From NCBI GenBank assembly GCA_029449245.1, contig JANATF010000016.1, forward strand, positions 124,001 through 188,000: a DNA stretch of 64,000 bases, given 5' to 3'. The number at the start of each line of letters is the position of its first letter. The first letter of the stretch is position 1. Both the position numbers and the translations under genes were made by a program. Of the stretch, positions 59,501 to 64,000 are shown piece by piece. The stretch is from Mortierella alpina (taxonomy: Eukaryota; Mortierellomycota; Mortierellomycetes; Mortierellales; Mortierellaceae). The notes under the pieces are model-generated. The model was not told the DNA's origin and did not search any database. It was given only the letters and a program-made list of their open reading frames with translations.

Positions 59501-60596
59501 GTAAATTCTCCCGTTCGATGCCCTCAACGTGGCTGTCGGCCATGGCATCCAGGACGCGCGAGACTGTTGTTGTCAACCTGTAGATATAGTCCTGCGACTG
59601 ACCATGGGTGACTTGCAAGTTGGCGTTGATGTGGCGTAACGTCCTGACCAAGTCGTCAGCCTCAATCGCGTCTGGAGCAGAGCCAAGTAGCCGTGTTATC
59701 CCCTCAAGCGAGTGCACCTCAAGGAGGGCTGAGTCCTTGAGACTGGTGACAAAAAGCTTGAGCAAGAATCGGAAGTCAGCTTTCTCAAGAACCGGTGCCA
59801 CATAGGTGACTTCAGCGACGGCGTCGGCATCCTTGAGTTCGTCACGAGTGAATGCTCGAACTAAACTCTTCACGAGTTCCCCAATTCTTTTCTCTTCCTC
59901 CTGATCTCCTTTGACCGCCTGGAACCAGTCGAGAGTAGCCTGGGGGAGCGTCTCATCGGGCGTCTCTACGGTTTTCAGGAAGGCAAGCCAGTAGGCAAGC
60001 TGCTGAGTATCGATAAACGACTTGTTAATCTCTGGCAGGTTGCTCGGATCGAGGGCAGGTCGGGCCTCATTGGTATCAAAGATGTCATCTGGAAACGGCG
60101 TGTTCTCTCGGAGGGCAAGTTGGTTCGGCACTGTAGCCTCGTTCTTGGAAGACGCACCTCTACAGCAGGACATAACCAATTCACTGTAATGGTAAGCACA
60201 ATGGCGAGCGGGGACTCAGTCTGCAGGCAGTGGTATGTTCTGTGTGACAGGTCCCTTTTTTTTCAAACCAAAAACTTACCCCCACTTTTCGCTCTTGGTG
60301 CGACCGGCCAGCTCTCTCTCGGGATACTTCCCATCGGCCATGAGCCTGGCGAGCTCGCTATACGCTGCAGCGACCTCCTTGCAGAATGCTCGGTAAGTAT
60401 CGCTCTCTGTAGCGCTTGACGGTTTGGGTCTCTTTATACGATCAAGAGACATCTCGGCTTGCTCGCACCACTCTATCGCAACTGCAGGCCCATCTGCGCT
60501 TCCAGCGGACGCCAAACAGAACTTTGCCAACTTCAAAGCCTGTGGCGGGGACAGAGGGTTTCGCCATGATTGGAACAAGCTATCGAATATCGGCAT
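53556..60596 (-). CDS. Full-length NACHT-WD40 STAND protein, copy C
   Basis: Exons 60596-60280, 60159-58838 and 58711-53556 (2264 aa). Exons 1 and 2 have exactly the same lengths as in copy B (317 and 1322 nt). The product has the helical N-terminal domains, the NACHT NTPase (LLGESGVGKSTF, FILICDGYDES, SCRSEYVGVDY), a pentapeptide-like segment (ADLRKVKMSNVWLNKANLSG) and roughly 20 WD40 units. It is about 30 residues longer than B, mostly through changes within the WD40 array; some units are almost identical to B (GHSGIIRSVAFSPDGRHIAS) and others are diverged or degenerate (for example near 56120-56330). The proposed role is as for copy B: an NTP-switch sensor whose propeller reads a ligand. 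It is separated from copies A and B by 38 kb of unrelated genes but is in the same orientation. Confidence 0.88.
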
Positions 60597-61621
60597 CTTT
60601 GAGATGCGTGGTCGCACTAAGAGGATGAAATTGTTAAGTGATGGCTTTTGAGCTCGTCCTATGTTGGAAGATAATGCGAAGACTTACCTCAAGACTGCGG
60701 TGCCTTGGTTTTCTTCAAAGTATGATGTAAGTGGACGCCACGTACTTTGTCTTTAAATGATGGATAAAGGAAGATCAGTGTGCATATCTTTGTTTATGTG
60801 CATCTGCGAGCGTTTGCTTCGAGTATCCTCCTCGCGGTTACCTCAGGATCTCGAAAGAAGGGGAACTCGGCAATTTAGACTGCGGTCAGGAGCTGTGTTT
60901 CCAGTGTGCGAGTGAGGCAGAAATGGGAGTAGGAGCGAAGAACGAAGCAAAAACGACTTTCCAAGAGAAAATAAAGAACGAGAGTGTCGACAAAGAATGG
61001 TCCCTGAGTTTCAACAATGCATTCAAGTGCACAAGGTTAGCATGGGCCAAGCGGTCCTCCTTTCTTGTTTTATGATCGTACGCTTGAGATCCAGTCCCAG
61101 CCCTCTGTCCTGAATCGACTCGGTCAATACACCCGCGCATATTTTTTCTATGATCGGTATTTTTGTCCTCGGGAAGAAAACTTCAATACTCTGTTGTATG
61201 CACTGCAATACGTATCTCGATATCTCGGATCCTTAAGGGATGTCTCGCCGATCCAGCTCTTAGAAAGTATTGATGGTATATCGACTGTGGTTATCTGGTC
61301 TGGGAGAATGGCTGTTGCGGCTGTTTGTGCCCCTGAATCGCGTCGAGGGCTGAGCTGATATCATCTACGTGTCGTTTCGTGGTGCCGGTGCACAGAGACC
61401 ACGGTGGTGAATGGTCCCGACACGATCTTCTGTCCAATTGATACCAGTGTTTGTAAAGTGATTACCATTGGGACTGATGTCGTGAATGCTTCTACATTCA
61501 GGCGCGTAGTGTGCGTGACACGAATGTGATCACTCAAAAAAAAAAGCCCCCGCTGCCAGAATATAACGTCCCAGAGCACAGCTCCTACAACCATCACGCA
61601 TTGCTCCACAGGTAGGCGCCA
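60597..61621. other. Leader of STAND copy C and FANCL promoter
   Basis: The minus strand carries a likely leader intron at 60687-60617 (GTAAGT..CTTAG) and a second donor-like site (CCTGAG|GTAACC) at 60841/60840, matching copies A and B. The plus-strand side is the upstream region of FANCL. No other gene is seen. An A10 tract is at about 61540. Confidence 0.5.
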
Positions 61622-63708
61622 ATGCAGGCATTCCCACTCTTGGTTCAATGGAGATCCAATCCGGAAGGGTACCATGGGTTTCTCTCTGTCATGGTAAGAG
61701 GTCCGCACTCCACATCCTTCTTGCCCATGTGTGACAAATTGTCCGAAGAGAGCGTCTGACGGGAGACGTTTTATGTTGCCAGGACAAAGAGTTGGAGGTG
61801 TACATAGAGCTCCCCGGTAACAGTGCCCAGAACACTGGCAGTGAAGCCTACCCGGGTTCAATGATTGAACCCCAAGCGGTTCTCACCAACAGACACGGCT
61901 GCATCTTTGGAACCGAAGAACTCCAAGAGTTACTGGCAGGACGGGAAGCACAGCTTCAACAGGTAGGTGGAAGGAAATGCCCTTCGAGATCTACCTGGCT
62001 TTTCTCGAGGGTGGAGTTAACTCACATGTGGCGATGCTCCCATCTTGTGAACGTTTCATTATTAGAAAATGGACGAGGCCATGGATATGGAGAGTTTTTT
62101 GATCGAGCTGGTGGATACTCTGGTAAATCAAGACTTTACACTGCTAGAGTGATCATGACCGGGGCCATATATCCATGGCGCCGCCCCTATTAATCTGTGT
62201 GCAACATTCTCTGCGAATAGGAAGCGATCTTGAGTGCTAAGCGCACAGGCAACGACGGAGGCGAACCTGCTGTCTACTTTTCGCAGATCACAGAGCAATT
62301 GGATGCCCTTGGCTGGCACAGGGTCATCCATATGAGCCAAGATCTCTCAAAAGTGCAGATAGAACTCTGGTACAGACAGGTGTTGAAAAGAGGAGATGAT
62401 ATCCGACCCCTCTCCCGAGGAATACTCGGTCTTTTAAGCATCCACTCATACAAATCGGCTTTTTGTAACTCTAGTGATGCATCTGGAGGCAAGCACCAGT
62501 TGACGGTAACATTCCCTCCAGGGTATCCGACTGTGCCTTTGATCATGGAACCATTGGACCTGCCCAAGAGTGATTCTGACCATGGGCTGGCAGACCACGG
62601 GTATCTGTCCACAACAACCAGCGCAAAGTCAGGATTTCGACTGGAGTCAGTCATCCAGGAGGCAGAGAAGGTAGATCACATATATCTTGTCACCTCCACG
62701 AAGAAGTGATCATGAGAAAGTGCTACTAACGGTGGATGTCAAAATGTACTTTAACAAATAGCAATTGGAGAGATACCGCGAGTTTTGGGATGTGATGAAG
62801 GACTTTGATGACAGGACTTGGGTCATTGATCCAGAAAAACCAACAAGAGCAGATCGCATGCGTCGATGTGCGCTAGGTAAAACCCGCACTAAACATCCCA
62901 TGATTGATAGGCGCGGTACTTGCACGCACATACTGATACTGTGTGCTTTGACGCTCTCTTCATTCTTCTTTCTTCTCCCTCCTGTAGGAAACCATTGCTC
63001 ACTACAGATAGTGGTTGACCCGCTAGCACCGCGCTCAATGCCCGAAACGCGGTTGTACGGACCCGCGGCCAGCATTGAACCGATGCGGACAAAACTCCAT
63101 CAAAATGCAGGACTTTGGTAAATACCGACCAGTTGATCCTCAGCATCCGCTTTTACTCCGCTCCTTACACGGCCCCATCCTTGTTTTATTCAATGCTTCG
63201 TGTCATAGGGATAGAAGAAAGCTACCGCGCGAAAACCTTGAAACCCTGCTGGAACTGACGAATGGGTTCCCATCGCCTGCGAGTGTGACCAAGGACGAGA
63301 TGAATATTGAGTGCGGTATCTGCTATTCTTTCCGATACGAAGGCCAGGTGCCCGATCAGCTTTGCAGCCACGTCAAATGTCAGCAGCCCTTCCATCGCGT
63401 CTGCCTTTACGAGGTAAAACTATCAGTTTTGAGTACGGAGCAAAAAACGTGCACCAACCGGTCCATCCACCTCACGGTCTCTGTCAACTCACAGATATAT
63501 ATTCGTCTTTATCAATTGATGGTTCCAGTGGCTCCGGTCTGTTCCAACCACTCGTCAAAGCTTCCATACCCTCTTTGGTTCCTGTCCGTACTGCAGCGAG
63601 GTAGGGTATTACAAAACAATTGTTGGTTACATGCAGGTCCTGCCTCTACCAGAACTTCCCTCAGGAGTCGAACATAACCAGAAAATGCCTTCCTGCTTTC
63701 CTTACTGA
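61622..63708 (+). CDS. FANCL: FANCL-type Fanconi anaemia E3 ubiquitin ligase
   Basis: Eight exons: 61622-61693, 61783-61962, 62066-62122, 62221-62670, 62762-62876, 62988-63117, 63209-63413 and 63529-63708 (462 aa; animal FANCL is about 375). The start matches the family (MQAFPLLVQ; YHGFLSVM). The ELF-like N-terminus is followed by the double-RWD region with FFP-type strands (LTVTFPPGYPTVPLIM) and EFWDVMKDFDDRTWVIDPE, then a C4HC3 RING/PHD-like domain: ECGICYSFRYEGQVPDQLC, CQQPFHRVCLYEWLRSVP, and SCPYCSE at the end. FANCL is the ligase that monoubiquitinates FANCD2/FANCI in interstrand-crosslink repair. The final exon reads through in frame for about 35 residues after CPYCSE to a TGA at 63706-63708. 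The exon 8 acceptor (TTCCAG|TGG) is fixed by the WLRS motif. Confidence 0.88.
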
Positions 63709-63832
63709 TAGACCATTACAACCACAGCACCCAAGACCTAACTGCTTTTCAAGAACAACAATGTTTCTTTCTAATTTCTATGGCGACAACTACTGCCTGT
63801 ACAAACAAAAATAATAAATACATGACATCTTT

Positions 63833-64000
63833 CTATCCACTCTCAGCAAACAACCCGGTCAAGTCATGCTCCTCCACCAACTTTGCCAGAGGTGAGAACA
63901 ATGGCCTATAGGGCCCTTGGGGATCGATCAACTGCGCCTGTGTGATCCATTCCCACTTTTCACACTTCAATGGCTCCATCACCCTGGCTTCACTGCTGCC
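63833..64000 (-). CDS. Nudix hydrolase, C-terminal fragment at window edge
   Basis: The minus strand from the right edge is open for 55 codons to a TAG at 63835-63833. The peptide contains EPLKCEKWEWITQAQLID and then PLFSPLAKLVEE, the typical tail of NUDT15/MutT-like Nudix hydrolases (EPxKCExWEWV..eL..PLF.PL). The Nudix box itself would lie beyond the window. It converges on FANCL with 124 bp between the stop codons. Confidence 0.65.
   Translation of the reverse strand, partial: GSSEARVMEPLKCEKWEWITQAQLIDPQGPYRPLFSPLAKLVEEHDLTGLFAESG

Noticed and set aside
61361-61861. 166-codon minus-strand frame
   Set aside because: It overlaps the first two FANCL exons on the other strand, has no domain and no splice-consistent extension.

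Overview
The window is nuclear DNA from a filamentous fungus. Genes are interrupted by short introns (about 55-400 bp, GT..AG, often with a CTAAC-type branch point), spacers are CT/GA-rich with microsatellites, and there are no bacterial-style operons. The gene set (large NACHT-WD40 STAND proteins with pentapeptide-like segments, a Gcr1_C-domain protein, FANCL, an AF4/FMR2-type protein) fits an early-diverging fungus. My best guess is Mortierellomycota (Mortierella/Linnemannia type); that is an inference from gene content and not a database match. All exon boundaries below were read by hand from splice signals, phase and family alignment. Every multi-exon model sums to a whole number of codons.

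Layout: (1) 1-2546, minus, a FEN1/XPG-type nuclease running off the left edge. (2) 3778-4581, plus, a Gcr1_C-domain protein whose 3' end is tandemly duplicated. (3) 4772-7929 and 8880-15798, minus, two tandem STAND/NLR-like genes; the first has lost its WD40 half. (4) 16459-19938, minus, a USP deubiquitinase; 20269-21867, minus, a TatD nuclease; 22099-23257, plus, a thioredoxin-UBX protein sharing a 231-bp head-to-head promoter with TatD. (5) 24145-30269, plus, an amino-acid permease and an ABCB6/HMT1-type half transporter. (6) About 4 kb of simple-sequence-rich spacer, then an unrecognised gene at 34295-36122. (7) 36686-44167, minus, three eIF4A-related loci: one with DQAD in place of DEAD, one broken pseudogene, and one intact 897-codon frame in which nearly all helicase motifs are lost. 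A small plus-strand gene (40188-40508) lies between them. (8) 44644-46987, minus, a NOL4-like protein. (9) 49311-53064, plus, an AF4/FMR2-like scaffold. (10) 53130-53440 a WD40 relic and 53556-60596, minus, a third STAND gene. (11) 61622-63708, plus, FANCL, converging on the tail of a Nudix hydrolase at 63833-64000.

Functional themes: three paralogous intracellular sensor-like genes with identical exon architecture (probably non-self recognition or programmed cell death), DNA/RNA transactions (XPG-like nuclease, TatD, FANCL, AF4-like elongation scaffold), ubiquitin and proteostasis (USP, UBX-thioredoxin, FANCL), and transport. The most unusual signals are the eIF4A-derived cluster, whose changes predict ATP-binding but non-hydrolysing or wholly inactive helicase folds, and the XPG-like protein, whose C-terminal part resembles the stretch that precedes RuvC in Fanzor/TnpB proteins.
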